DNA of 64,000 nucleotides from Collinsella tanakaei (GCF_030373545.1 NZ_JAUDCO010000003.1:211875-275874); one strand, 5' to 3'; counted from the stretch's first letter, positions 27,196 through 38,241 are shown. Translations and numbers: made by a program. Notes: generated by a model from the letters alone, not told the origin.

Positions 27196-27273
27196 TTAGT
27201 AGCCAATCCTTATTCCGAAAACATCAAAGCACAGATCGCGGCTATCGGGCTTTTTCTCAATCGCAAACAGCAT
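27196..27273 (-). CDS. 25-residue peptide, candidate substrate of the radical SAM enzyme
   Basis: The ATG at 27273 lies five bases after the radical SAM stop, with AAAGGA about eight bases upstream inside that gene's end. The product has a charged, hydrophobic start (MLFAIEKKPDSRD) and a hydrophobic, Cys- and aromatic-containing end (LCFDVFGIRIGY). It has a single Cys, two Phe in the C-terminal part and a C-terminal Gly-Tyr. The ATG at 27282, overlapping the enzyme stop, would add three residues. Position, size and lack of any other role fit a RiPP precursor modified by a SPASM enzyme, but this is inference, as no family is recognised. Confidence 0.5.
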   Translation of the reverse strand: MLFAIEKKPDSRDLCFDVFGIRIGY

Positions 27274-27278
27274 GGCAA

Positions 27279-28520
27279 TCATCCTTTCTGGGATGCGAGG
27301 GCCGACACGAACGCGTCGACCGCCTTCTCGAGTGCCCGGTCGTAATAGGCGCAGTAGGGATCCGCAGCGTCCAAGCGACCGGTTGCACGGTAAGCGCGCG
27401 CTCGACAACCACCTCCGCACAGGTAGCGCTTACCGCACGATGAGCATGTCGCTATCGTATCGACCGCCGGCAGGTCGAACGAGCGCAAGGCGGCGCACAC
27501 ATCCTCGGCGGCATCGACGAACGCGTCGCCGAGCCGATAGTCCCGAGCATGCAGCATATGGCAGGGGTAGATCGATCCATCCGACGCGACGCTGACGCCC
27601 TTCCGCCCCGCTCCGCACGAGGTGCGGGCGGCAAGGGCCGACGCGGCATCGAAGCGCCCGTCGTAGTCGACACCCTCCGCGGACGCACCGACCGCAAAAA
27701 GGGCATCGGCAAGGCAGCCAAGACAGGCGTCGTCCGGCCACAGGTCCCCGATCTCTGCGCGCGAACCGCTCAGCAGACTGAAGCTGACCGTCGCGTCCAG
27801 CGAACGGGCAAGCTCGACATACGCCGCGACGTCGGCAGCGTTTTTCGCATGCAGCGTAGGAAGGATGTGCGGTCGGATACCCGCTCGCGCGATGGCGCGA
27901 ACCGCTTCGACAAGCCGGTCGAACAGCTGCTCCTGGCGCACATAGGCGCAGGCTTTCACCGAGGTCCCGTCAAACGAGACCGAGACGACGTCCATCAGTC
28001 CCGCCAGCTCATCCAAGCGCTCAGGGGTGCACAGCGTTCCGTTGGTGAGCACCGCCACCGAGGTGATGCCCGCATCGCGAGCCGCGCGGACGACGGCGGG
28101 AAGGTCGCGGCGCGCAAAGGGCTCGCCGCCCGATATCACCAGGCGCTCGACGCCCAGCTCGGCCAAAAGGACCACCGCGTGCTCGAGCTGGGCGCACGTC
28201 GGGTCCAGCGCACGGTTGCGGTTGGCGTCGCTCGAATAGCACCCCGTGCACGACAGGTTGCAAGTATTGGTCACATGGAGATAGGCCGACGAAAGCCGGG
28301 GCTGTGCCGCGGCGGCAGCGAAGAACCCTTGTGCGGAGAGGTATTCGACCAGTGGGGCACATGATGGCGGAATCTCTGCTGGTGCCACATCGCGCCGCAT
28401 CAGCTCGACGCACAGGGCATCGCCCTCAGGCGTGAGGCCGACGATGCAGCCCGTCGCCACGTTTCCCACCACGGGGATTCCACCCAGATCAAAGCGCGCA
28501 ACCGATGCGTTGAATCTCAT
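27279..28520 (-). CDS. Radical SAM/SPASM enzyme, candidate peptide maturase
   Basis: A 413-residue protein. Residues 1 to about 75 form a PqqD/RRE-like peptide-recognition region (GGIPVVGNVATGCIVGLTPE ... EYLSAQGFF). The radical SAM motif is C87-N-L-S-C91-T-G-C94, with SGGEP and VLTNGTLC downstream. The C-terminal SPASM domain supplies auxiliary Fe-S ligands: SCGAGRKGVSVASDGSIYPC, then TCSSCGKRYLCGGGCRARAY and PYCAYYD. This architecture is shared by RiPP maturases (PqqE, MftC and thioether-forming enzymes) and by AnSME. A short peptide gene starts five bases downstream. It is the first gene of a four-gene operon with DUF2975 and HTH genes. The reaction is not known. Confidence 0.88.
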   Translation of the reverse strand: MRFNASVARFDLGGIPVVGNVATGCIVGLTPEGDALCVELMRRDVAPAEIPPSCAPLVEYLSAQGFFAAAAAQPRLSSAYLHVTNTCNLSCTGCYSSDANRNRALDPTCAQLEHAVVLLAELGVERLVISGGEPFARRDLPAVVRAARDAGITSVAVLTNGTLCTPERLDELAGLMDVVSVSFDGTSVKACAYVRQEQLFDRLVEAVRAIARAGIRPHILPTLHAKNAADVAAYVELARSLDATVSFSLLSGSRAEIGDLWPDDACLGCLADALFAVGASAEGVDYDGRFDAASALAARTSCGAGRKGVSVASDGSIYPCHMLHARDYRLGDAFVDAAEDVCAALRSFDLPAVDTIATCSSCGKRYLCGGGCRARAYRATGRLDAADPYCAYYDRALEKAVDAFVSALASQKG

Positions 28521-28553
28521 GGCGCATCCAATCTCCGCGTTAAACTAGATGTC

Positions 28554-28559
28554 ATTATA
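28554..28559 (-). promoter_or_regulatory. Likely -10 box of the radical SAM operon
   Basis: On the minus strand a perfect TATAAT occurs about 34 bases upstream of the radical SAM start codon, in a short A/T-rich stretch (28540-28610). The -35 region is weak. Flanking sequence contains ACATC/GATGT-type half sites (e.g. ATGTAAAT, TATACATCC, GACATC) that could bind the HTH regulator encoded at the end of the operon. Confidence 0.5.
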
Positions 28560-28613
28560 CATATCGTCAGAAATTGGATGTATACGGTAATTTACATCAG
28601 GGGTACGCGGCGG

Positions 28614-29984
28614 CTACTCCTGCAGGCGGACAAGCACGCCGGCGACCGTCATCGTCTCGTCGCTCGGCGAGCCGAACAAAAACGGCTCCTCGGTATAGTC
28701 GATCGAAAGCGAGACGACCAGGTTTCCGTCGAGCCCCACGACACCGGTGATCGACGCCGTGCCCGCACCGCCCGTGCTCGTGCCCTCGCCGGCAAACGTA
28801 TACGACTGCCCGTCGCCCTGACGATAGGCGGCCGCGTCGTCGGTCGGCTCCGCGGGGGCGAGCGTGCACTGGAGCGTTCCACTCACCGAAGCGGCGCCGA
28901 AACCCGGGGTCGATGCGCGGTACTCGATGGCAAACGTGCCCGATTGCTCATCAAACCCCAACAGCGTGACGTCCGTCAGCGCGCCCGTGTCGCCGTCGCC
29001 CGGCGCATATGCACCCTCGAGAGCCGCCGCGTCGTAGGTGACCGTCCGCTCGGATGCGCCCTCGGAGCGCGCCCACGCCGTTCCGTCAAAGGTATAGGTG
29101 TAGGGCGTCGATACCGTGCTTGCGGCAAACCAGAGGTCAAACGTGCGCTCGGCGGTATAGGTGCACGTTTGCGCAGCGGCATCGAAGGCCGGATCGAATC
29201 CGTCCGGGAACTCGTCGTCAACCGTCACGCCGGCGATCGCCCGCGTGGTCGCAGAGGACGCGACGACCGCACCCGACCAGCCGGAATCGGTGGCGGGCGC
29301 GTTTTTCAGCTCGGAATAGCGGGCCCTCTCAGATGACCGGGCAAGCTTGATCGTCGCGTTCACCTCGGAGGAGAAGCTTTCGTTTTCGAGCCGGGCCGTC
29401 ACATCGGCAATGGAGGACCCGTCGTCGTCTGTCTGAACCGAAACGACCTGAACGTCCTCGAGGGCATACGGTGAGGGCTCGACGTAATCGTCGGATGCGA
29501 AGCCGTCCATAAACGACGTGTCCGCCTCGAGCACCTGGGTGACGACGGTCGCGTCCACGCGCGTCAGCGACGAGATGCCCCACCATGCCGCAAGACCGAT
29601 CAGCACGAGCGCGACGGCGGCGCCGGCGGCGATCAGGACGCGACGGCGCGGAAAGCGCGGGGCGTCGGGCAGCGCGGCATTCTCCGACGTCTCGGTCGAT
29701 GTCGTTGCCGTCTGCTGGGCTGCGACGCGCAGGCTCGCCGGCATCTCCTGCGTGCCGCCGGAGCGCGTCGCCTCGGTGAGCACCGCGGTCGTGGCAGCCG
29801 GCATGAGCAGGGTCTCCATGGCCTGGTCGCGCTCGCGCATGTCCTGGACGGCAAGCGCGGCGCGCTCGCATGCGTCGGCAAACGAGGGAGTGCCCGTCTC
29901 AGGCGTCGCGGGCGTCGCGGTCACCGCTTGCGTATCGGCAGCATCGACGGGAGCCGACGCGTCCTCGCGCTGCATATCGCTCAT
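28614..29984 (-). CDS. Membrane-anchored protein of unknown function
   Basis: A 456-residue protein. Residues 1 to about 110 are a Thr/Ala/Glu-rich cytoplasmic part with a short helical stretch (FADACERAALAVQDMRERDQ). A single membrane helix follows (RRRVLIAAGAAVALVLIGLA, about 110-135). The remaining 320 residues are outside the membrane and rich in Thr, Ser, Asp and aromatic residues, suggesting beta structure with repeated sheet-like units (e.g. DVTLLGFDEQSGTFAIEYRA). No catalytic motif is seen. It is typical of surface proteins of coriobacteria but has no named family that I recognise. Confidence 0.7.
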   Translation of the reverse strand: MSDMQREDASAPVDAADTQAVTATPATPETGTPSFADACERAALAVQDMRERDQAMETLLMPAATTAVLTEATRSGGTQEMPASLRVAAQQTATTSTETSENAALPDAPRFPRRRVLIAAGAAVALVLIGLAAWWGISSLTRVDATVVTQVLEADTSFMDGFASDDYVEPSPYALEDVQVVSVQTDDDGSSIADVTARLENESFSSEVNATIKLARSSERARYSELKNAPATDSGWSGAVVASSATTRAIAGVTVDDEFPDGFDPAFDAAAQTCTYTAERTFDLWFAASTVSTPYTYTFDGTAWARSEGASERTVTYDAAALEGAYAPGDGDTGALTDVTLLGFDEQSGTFAIEYRASTPGFGAASVSGTLQCTLAPAEPTDDAAAYRQGDGQSYTFAGEGTSTGGAGTASITGVVGLDGNLVVSLSIDYTEEPFLFGSPSDETMTVAGVLVRLQE

Positions 29985-30114
29985 GAATCAACCCCCGTTG
30001 TCGCTTGATACCGGAATCGTTGGCCATCACGGCCGACAAAAGTGTACCCCATGGCGGGGCCGTGCCGCCCGCACCCCGCGAAAACGCGCCATGCGGTTGA
30101 GGCAAGCAGAAAGA

Positions 30115-30149
30115 ACCGGGCGTCGCGGCGCAAGGCCACAACGCCCGGT
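30115..30149 (-). terminator. Terminator-like hairpin after the transketolase genes
   Basis: ACCGGGCGT (30115-30123) pairs exactly with 30141-30149. On the minus strand a TTCTTTC stretch follows, 26 bases past the stop of the transketolase C-subunit gene. Confidence 0.7.
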
Positions 30150-30175
30150 CATGCGCAGCCGATATCCCGATGGCG

Positions 30176-31117
30176 CTACGCCACGAACTCCTTGACGGCA
30201 GCCGCAACGCTCTCGGCGTCCAGGCCGTACTTGTGGAGCAGGTCGACGGCGGGGCCGGACTCGCCGAACACGTCGTTCACGCCGACCTTCTTGACGGGGA
30301 CGGGGTGCTTCTCGGCAAGCGCCGCGCAGACGGCGTCGCCCAGGCCGCCGATCACCGAGTGCTCCTCGCAGGTGACGACGCGGCCCGTCTTCTTGGCGCT
30401 CTCGACGATGATATCCTCGTCGAGCGGCTTGATGGTGTGGATGTTGATGACCTCGGCGTCGATGCCCTGCGCAGCCAGGGTCTCGGCGGCCTCGAGCGCG
30501 GCCTGGACCATGAGGCCGCACGCGACGATGGTCACGTCTTTGCCCTCGCGCAGCTTGATGCCGCGGCCGATCTTGAACTCGTAGCCGTCGCTATCGTTGA
30601 TGACCGGCACGGCCAGGCGGCCGAAGCGCATGTACACGGGTCCGTCGAACTCGTAGGCGGCACGCACGGCGGCCTTTGCCTCGACGTCGTCGGACGGGAC
30701 GATGACCGTCATGCCTGGAATGGCGCGCATGAGGGCGATGTCCTCGCAGCACTGGTGCGTGGCGCCGTCCTCGCCGACCGAGATGCCGGCGTGCGTGGCA
30801 CCGATCTTGACGTTAAGGTGCGGGTAGCCGACGGAGTTGCGCACCTGCTCGAACGCGCGACCGGCGGCAAACATCGCGAAGGTGCTCGCAAAGGCGACGC
30901 GCCCGGTGGTGGCGATGCCGGCGGCAAGGCCCATCAGGTTGGACTCGGCGATGCCGGCGTCAAAGAAACGGTCGGGATAGGCCGCCTTGAACTTGCCGGT
31001 CTGGGTCGCCGCCGCAAGGTCGGCATCCAGGACGACGAAGTCGTCGTGCTCGGCGCCCAGCTCGACGAGAGCCTCGCCGTAGCTCTGGCGCGTTGCGATC
31101 TTCTTCACGTCAGCCAT
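30176..31117 (-). CDS. Transketolase, C-terminal subunit (split type)
   Basis: A 313-residue protein (MADVKKIATRQSYGEALVEL). It holds the pyrimidine-binding and C-terminal domains, as in LDADLAAATQTGKFKAAYPD, the FDAGIAESNLMGLAAGIATT motif with the catalytic Glu, and GATHAGISVGEDGATHQCCED. It pairs with the N-terminal subunit encoded at 31121 to form a two-component transketolase for the non-oxidative pentose phosphate pathway (thiamine diphosphate cofactor). The gap between the two genes is three bases. Split transketolases are common in anaerobic Firmicutes, archaea and Actinobacteria. It could also act as a DXS-like enzyme, but the motifs favour transketolase. Confidence 0.93.
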   Translation of the reverse strand: MADVKKIATRQSYGEALVELGAEHDDFVVLDADLAAATQTGKFKAAYPDRFFDAGIAESNLMGLAAGIATTGRVAFASTFAMFAAGRAFEQVRNSVGYPHLNVKIGATHAGISVGEDGATHQCCEDIALMRAIPGMTVIVPSDDVEAKAAVRAAYEFDGPVYMRFGRLAVPVINDSDGYEFKIGRGIKLREGKDVTIVACGLMVQAALEAAETLAAQGIDAEVINIHTIKPLDEDIIVESAKKTGRVVTCEEHSVIGGLGDAVCAALAEKHPVPVKKVGVNDVFGESGPAVDLLHKYGLDAESVAAAVKEFVA

Positions 31118-31120
31118 GCT

Positions 31121-31942
31121 TTACGCCTCCTTCGCGAGCTCGGCCAGAGCCTGCTCGAACTGCTCGTCGTTGGGCGCCTTGCCGTGCCATCCGACGTTGT
31201 TCTCCATGAAGGAGACGCCCTTGCCCTTCACGGTCTCGGCCACGATGCACACGGGCTGCCCCTTCACCTCGCGGGCCGCGTCGAAGGCGGCGCGGATCTG
31301 CGCCATGTCGTTGCCGTCGGCGAGCTCGATCACGTGGAACTTGAAGGCGCGGAACTTGTCGGCGATGGGCATCGCGGAGTTGACCTCCTCGATGGTGCCG
31401 TCGATCTGCAGGCCGTTGTGGTCCACGATCAGGCAGAGGTTGTCCAGCGCGTGGTTGCCGGCAAACATCGCGGCTTCCCAGACCTGACCCTCCTCGATCT
31501 CGCCGTCGCCGAGCAGGCAGTAGGTGCGATAGCTATCGCCCCAGTGCTTGGCGGCAAGCGCCATGCCCACGGCGGCGGAGATGCCCTGGCCGAGAGAGCC
31601 CGTGGACATGTCCACGCCCGGCGTGTCGTTCATGTTGGGGTGGCCCTGCAGGTGGCTGCCGATGTGACGGAGGGTCTCGAGGTCGGACTTGGGGAAGTAG
31701 CCGCGCTCGGCGAGCACCGAGTACAGCGCGGGGGCGCAGTGGCCCTTGGAGAGCACGAAGCGATCGCGGCCGGCGGCATGCGGATCTGCCGGGTCGACGT
31801 TCATCTCCTCGAAGTACAGATAGGTGATGATGTCCGCAGCTCCCAGGGAGCCGCCCGGATGGCCGGACTTGGCGGCGTGGACAGCCGTCACGATCCCGCG
31901 ACGGACCTCGTTGGCAACCTTTTTGAGCTCGTCGTCGCTCAT
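31121..31942 (-). CDS. Transketolase, N-terminal subunit (split type)
   Basis: A 273-residue protein from the ATG at 31942 (MSDDELKKVANEVRRGIV), with AAAGGAGG upstream; the longer frame is not used. The thiamine-diphosphate-binding signature GDGEIEEGQVWEAAMFAGNH and the substrate-binding HAAKSGHPGGSLGAADI region are present. Together with the C-subunit gene it forms a full transketolase. The order N then C in one operon matches the usual split arrangement. Confidence 0.94.
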   Translation of the reverse strand: MSDDELKKVANEVRRGIVTAVHAAKSGHPGGSLGAADIITYLYFEEMNVDPADPHAAGRDRFVLSKGHCAPALYSVLAERGYFPKSDLETLRHIGSHLQGHPNMNDTPGVDMSTGSLGQGISAAVGMALAAKHWGDSYRTYCLLGDGEIEEGQVWEAAMFAGNHALDNLCLIVDHNGLQIDGTIEEVNSAMPIADKFRAFKFHVIELADGNDMAQIRAAFDAAREVKGQPVCIVAETVKGKGVSFMENNVGWHGKAPNDEQFEQALAELAKEA

Positions 31943-32138
31943 GGTGCCTCCTTTCGTGGGCGTGCGCGGGGGCATGCCCTCCCCCGCGTCACATAGACCA
32001 TGCAACGGCACCGTTCGGGTGCCGACCTCGACCGTTCGGAGCGTGTCGGCGCTCCGCCCGCAGGCACTTTCACCATACCACACGCAGCTGTTCACCTCGT
32101 GCGCTTTCGCGTAACGGAGTCAAAGCGGCCACGAGCGT
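31943..32138. other. Leader region upstream of the transketolase genes
   Basis: No gene is seen. A small perfect hairpin CGGCACC/GGTGCCG (32006-32024, 5-base loop) lies about 65 bases upstream of the transketolase N-subunit start. A promoter could not be placed with confidence. Confidence 0.45.
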
Positions 32139-32230
32139 CCCGCCGGTCGCGCGCCGGCAGGGTCCTGAGCGATTCCGCAGGCCGAAGGCCGAGGACCAGC
32201 GAAGGATCCTACCGGCGCGCGACCGGCGGG
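32139..32230. repeat. Hairpin repeat with CCTCGGCCTTCGGCC core, subfamily A, copy 1
   Basis: The outer arms 32139-32157 and 32212-32230 are exact 19-bp complements (CCCGCCGGTCGCGCGCCGG). The core, read on the minus strand, is CTTCGCTGGTCCTCGGCC, then TTCGGCCTGCGGAATCGC, then TCAGGAC. The core matches the copy at 37448-37511 almost base for base, and the GGTCCTCG..TTCG..CTGCGGAA part matches the two copies at 57 kb. Confidence 0.85.
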
Positions 32231-32250
32231 AGCACATCCGATACGACAAT

Positions 32251-32293
32251 GGGGCGCGCCGCCCTGCCATGATGCGGCAGGGCGGCGCGCCCC
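32251..32293 (-). terminator. 18-bp perfect hairpin after the YitT gene
   Basis: GGGGCGCGCCGCCCTGCC (32251-32268) and its exact complement (32276-32293) enclose 7 bases. It lies 36 bases downstream of the YitT stop on the minus strand and is followed by a weak T-rich stretch, so it is a probable terminator. Confidence 0.7.
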
Positions 32294-32329
32294 CGTGGTA
32301 TCACGTGAATATCGGGCAATCGTCGCCGA

Positions 32330-33220
32330 TCAGTCGCCGAGCTCCTTGAAGCCCTCGCCGATCGCCTCGGTGACGTCGCTGAAGAACATGATGGCCTCGG
32401 GGTCGTGCTCGGCCACGATCGTCTTTAGAATCGACACCTCGCGGCGGTCGAGGATGATCATGAGCATCGGGCGGCTCTTGCCGCTCCACACGCCACGCGC
32501 GGCGAGCTCGGTCACGCCGCGGCCCATCTCGTACATCACGTCGTCGGCGATCTCGGCATGGCGCTCGGAGATGACGTAGGCGGCGCGGCGGCGGTCGGTG
32601 CCGTCGACGACGCGGTCGACCACGATACCCATCAGCACCATGGCGAGCGCGGCGTACAGGGCGTTCTCGACGGAGAACACCGGCGCGCTCGCGGCGCACA
32701 CCGCGACGTCGATCGCCATGACGGTCGAGCCGACCGGCAGCGAGGTCTTGCGCGAGATGATCTGAGCGATGGTGTCCGACCCGCCGGTGTTGACGCCGCA
32801 GCGAAACACCAAGCCGTATCCCAAGCCGGATATGATGCCGCCCCACAGGGCGCACAGCATGAGGTCGCTCTCGTCGAAGGGAACGATGAAGGGCGCGAAC
32901 AGGTCGGTGAAGAAGCCGAACAGAACGAAGCCCGTGATGGTCTGCACCGCATAGCGGGCGCCGCCCGTGCGCACGACGAACAGCAGCAAGACGGCGTTCA
33001 TGACGATGGTCTGGATACCGACGGGCAGGTTCACGCCCGCACGGCGCCCCAGCTCGGCGATGATGGTGGCAAGACCGGTCAGGCCGCCGGCCGCCAGGCC
33101 CTGCGGGACCATGAACATGTCGACGGCGAACGCGGCGATGGCGCATCCGGCGGCGACAAGCGGCAGGTCGCGGAAGAACCGCGACCGTATGATGCCCTGG
33201 ATATCGATACGCTTCGGCAT
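32330..33220 (-). CDS. YitT family membrane protein (DUF2179 C-terminal domain)
   Basis: A 296-residue protein from the ATG at 33220 (TGAGGAG seven bases upstream). Five or so hydrophobic segments (e.g. LPLVAAGCAIAAFAVDMFMV) are followed by a soluble C-terminal domain (AAYVISERHAEIADDVMYEM, DRREVSILKTIVAEHDPEAI). Conserved family patterns include PQGLAAGGLTGLATI and GVNTGGSDTIAQI. YitT proteins are of unknown function. The C-terminal DUF2179 has a ferredoxin-like fold that may bind ligands. Single gene, downstream of prfB on the same strand with 64 bases between. Confidence 0.9.
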   Translation of the reverse strand: MPKRIDIQGIIRSRFFRDLPLVAAGCAIAAFAVDMFMVPQGLAAGGLTGLATIIAELGRRAGVNLPVGIQTIVMNAVLLLFVVRTGGARYAVQTITGFVLFGFFTDLFAPFIVPFDESDLMLCALWGGIISGLGYGLVFRCGVNTGGSDTIAQIISRKTSLPVGSTVMAIDVAVCAASAPVFSVENALYAALAMVLMGIVVDRVVDGTDRRRAAYVISERHAEIADDVMYEMGRGVTELAARGVWSGKSRPMLMIILDRREVSILKTIVAEHDPEAIMFFSDVTEAIGEGFKELGD

Positions 33221-33284
33221 AGCACTCCTCACCCCTCGTCGGCCGTCAGCTCGCGCCGAAGCGCCGCGCCGAAGATATCGACCG

Positions 33285-34402
33285 CTATTCGTTTCCTGTC
33301 GCCCAGCGATGATACCCCACGATGAAGCGATCGAGGTCGCCGTCCTCGAGGACCGAGTCGACGTCGCCGGTCTCCACGCCGGTCCGCAGATCCTTCACCA
33401 TCTGGTAGGGATACAGCACGTAGCTGCGGATCTGGTTGCCGAAACCGATGTCGGTCTTGGGCCCGCGGATCTCGTCGAGCTGGTCGGCACGCTTCTGCAG
33501 CTCCAGCTCGTAGAGGCGCGCCTTCAGGATCTGCATGCACGCCGCCTTGTTCTGGATCTGGCTGCGCTCGTTTTGGCAGGTCACGACGATACCGGTCGGC
33601 AGGTGCGTCACGCGCACGGCCGAGTCGGTGGTGTTGACCCCCTGACCGCCCGGACCGCTCGCGTGGTAGACGTCCACGCGGATGTCGTCGGGCGCGACCT
33701 CGATCTCGATGTCGTCGGGCAGCACGGGAATGACCTCGACGCCGGCAAACGTCGTCTGGCGGCGCTTCTTGGCATCGGTCGGCGAGATGCGCACCAGGCG
33801 GTGCACGCCCGCCTCGGCGCGCAGCATGCCGAAGGCGTTTTTGCCCTCGACGGTAAAGGTCGCGCGGTCGATGCCGATGACCTCGGCCGCCGGGCAGTCG
33901 TTGACCGTGACCTTCCAGCCGCGGCGCTCGCAGTACTTCATGTACATCTTGAACAGCATGAAGGTCCAGTCCTGGGCCTCCAGGCCTCCCTGGCCGGGCT
34001 TGATGGTCACGATGGCGTCGCCGTGGTCGAACTCGCCGGTGAACCACGACGAGAGCTCGAGCTCGTCGATGCGGGCGGCAAGGGCGGAGGCGGTGGCGGT
34101 GGCCTCCCCCATCAGCTCCTCGTCCCCGTCCATCTCGGCGGCGAGCTCGAGGGCGGCCCGGGCATCGTCAAGCTCGCCGCGGGCGTCGTCGACGGACGCC
34201 ACGTCGTCGCGGGCGGCGGAGAGCTCGGCCATGGTGGCGCGCGCCGCGTCGGCGTTATCCCAGAAGCCGGGCGCCGCGCTCTCGCGCTCAAGCTCCGCCA
34301 CGCGGCCGCGCTTCTCCTCGACATGCAGGTAGGCGGCCACCTCGTCCAAGCGAGCGCCGAGCGCGTCGAGTCCCTCAGGGGTAATCTGCTCGTGCTGCTC
34401 CA

Positions 34403-34403
<1 letters not shown>
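33285..34403 (-). CDS. prfB: Peptide chain release factor 2, with SPT instead of SPF
   Basis: A 372-residue protein. The catalytic GGQ loop is SGPGGQGVNTTDSAVRVTH (G252-G253-Q254). The stop-codon recognition tripeptide, Ser-Pro-Phe in E. coli RF2, reads S207-P208-T209 here (VRISPTDAKKRRQTTFAG). The protein is continuous from the ATG, so the programmed frameshift seen in many prfB genes is absent. The start codon overlaps the secA stop by one base (TAATG), so expression is coupled to SecA. RF2 reads UAA and UGA; the flanking ADWTF/QTTFAG sequences identify it as RF2 rather than RF1. Confidence 0.95.
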
Positions 34404-37303
<2,900 letters not shown>

Positions 37304-37447
37304 AGGTTATTCCTTCTCGTATCTCGAGCACGCGGCGAGCGTGCAGACACAGCCGACGTCTACTCTAGCCAATCGGAGTTTTAGTTATGCGCAGGTTGCG
37401 TGCAGACACAGGGAAACCACGGCGGGGGCCGTGCCCGCCGGCCGCGC

Positions 37448-37511
37448 GCGGGCAGGGCCCTTCGCTGGTCCTCGGCCTTCGGCCTGCGGAATCGCTCAGG
37501 ACCCTACCCGC
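37448..37511. repeat. Hairpin repeat with CCTCGGCCTTCGGCC core, subfamily A, copy 2
   Basis: Arms GCGGGCAGGG (37448-37457) and CCCTACCCGC (37502-37511, one mismatch) enclose the core CTTCGCTGGTCCTCGGCC, then TTCGGCCTGCGGAATCGC. The core is nearly identical to copy 1 but lies in the opposite orientation, and the outer arms differ. Confidence 0.85.
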
Positions 37512-37577
37512 CCACGACCTTCGACCCCCACCGATGAGTTTTGGCGGGGGTCGGGGTCGAAGCTCTCCTGCCGCAAT

Positions 37578-37649
37578 GATGTGACGGGCGTGAGGGGGCG
37601 GTGCGGATGCGCTGCGCGCCCCGCCCCGCCCCCTCACGCCCGTCACATC
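37578..37649. repeat. Inverted repeat with 24-bp perfect arms
   Basis: The left arm (37578-37601) starts GATGTGACGGGCGTGAGG and is exactly complementary to 37626-37649, around a 24-base loop. It lies about 65 bases upstream of the flavoprotein start. The loop itself is GC-rich. It could act in transcription arrest or as a mobile remnant. Confidence 0.8.
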
Positions 37650-37714
37650 TGCGGACGCTGTTCGTCGGCATGTTTGGGTAGTATGATCGCAAGCAACCAG
37701 GACAGGAGGGGTTT

Positions 37715-38212
37715 ATGCGGGAGATGAGATTGCGCAAGCGTGCGGTGACCGACGCCGGCGAGGTTCGTCGAATCATTGAGGATTGTCAGGTGCTTCGACT
37801 TGGCCTGATCGATGAGGAGGGCATGTTCATCGTGCCGGTCAACTTTGGATATGCCTGGGATGAAAAGACGGGCCTTCCCCGCTTTTATGTGCATTCGGCG
37901 CGAGAAGGGCGCAAGGCCGAGGCTGTGTTGGCAGGAGGAGCGGATGGCGCCGCTGCTGCGTTTGAGCTTGACGTGGATGGCGGGAATATCGTGGGCGATT
38001 ACTCGTGCGCGTACTCGCGGGCGTATGCGAGCGTCATGGGATGCGGGCGCGTGCGCGAGGTTGTGGACGATGCGGAGCGCGAGAAAGGGTTGCGCCTGCT
38101 CATGGCGCATGCGGCGCCCGGGGCACCGGCGGCGTTTACGCATGAGGGCATGGGGCGCGTCGCCATCTTCCGCCTCGATGTCGAGCGCTTGAGCGCCAAA
38201 CGGCGGTCCTGA
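37715..38212 (+). CDS. Pyridoxamine 5'-phosphate oxidase-like flavoprotein (NimA-type)
   Basis: A 165-residue protein; AGGAGG lies seven bases upstream. It starts MREMRLRKRAVTDAGEVRRI and contains IIEDCQVLRLGLIDEEGMFI, then VPVNFGYAWDEK and FYVHSAREGRKAEAV. This pattern (Cys near residue 24, VP-x-N-F-G-Y, F-Y-V-H-S-A-x-E-G-x-K) is the FMN-binding split barrel of the NimA-like subgroup of the PNPOx family. Some members reduce nitroimidazoles, others are general flavoenzymes. The clinical relevance cannot be told from sequence. The gene is alone, between two repeat-rich gaps. Confidence 0.85.
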   Translation: MREMRLRKRAVTDAGEVRRIIEDCQVLRLGLIDEEGMFIVPVNFGYAWDEKTGLPRFYVHSAREGRKAEAVLAGGADGAAAAFELDVDGGNIVGDYSCAYSRAYASVMGCGRVREVVDDAEREKGLRLLMAHAAPGAPAAFTHEGMGRVAIFRLDVERLSAKRRS

Positions 38213-38241
38213 CGGGCCGGGATGCGCGCGATGTTTCCAAA

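Larger units (their letters stand above)
37304..37714. other. Palindrome-rich intergenic region
   Basis: No gene is seen in this 411-base gap between secA and the divergent flavoprotein gene. It holds, in order, the subfamily A hairpin repeat, a hairpin TTCGACCCC/GGGGTCGAA (37520-37561) and a 24-bp-arm inverted repeat (37578-37649). Confidence 0.6.
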
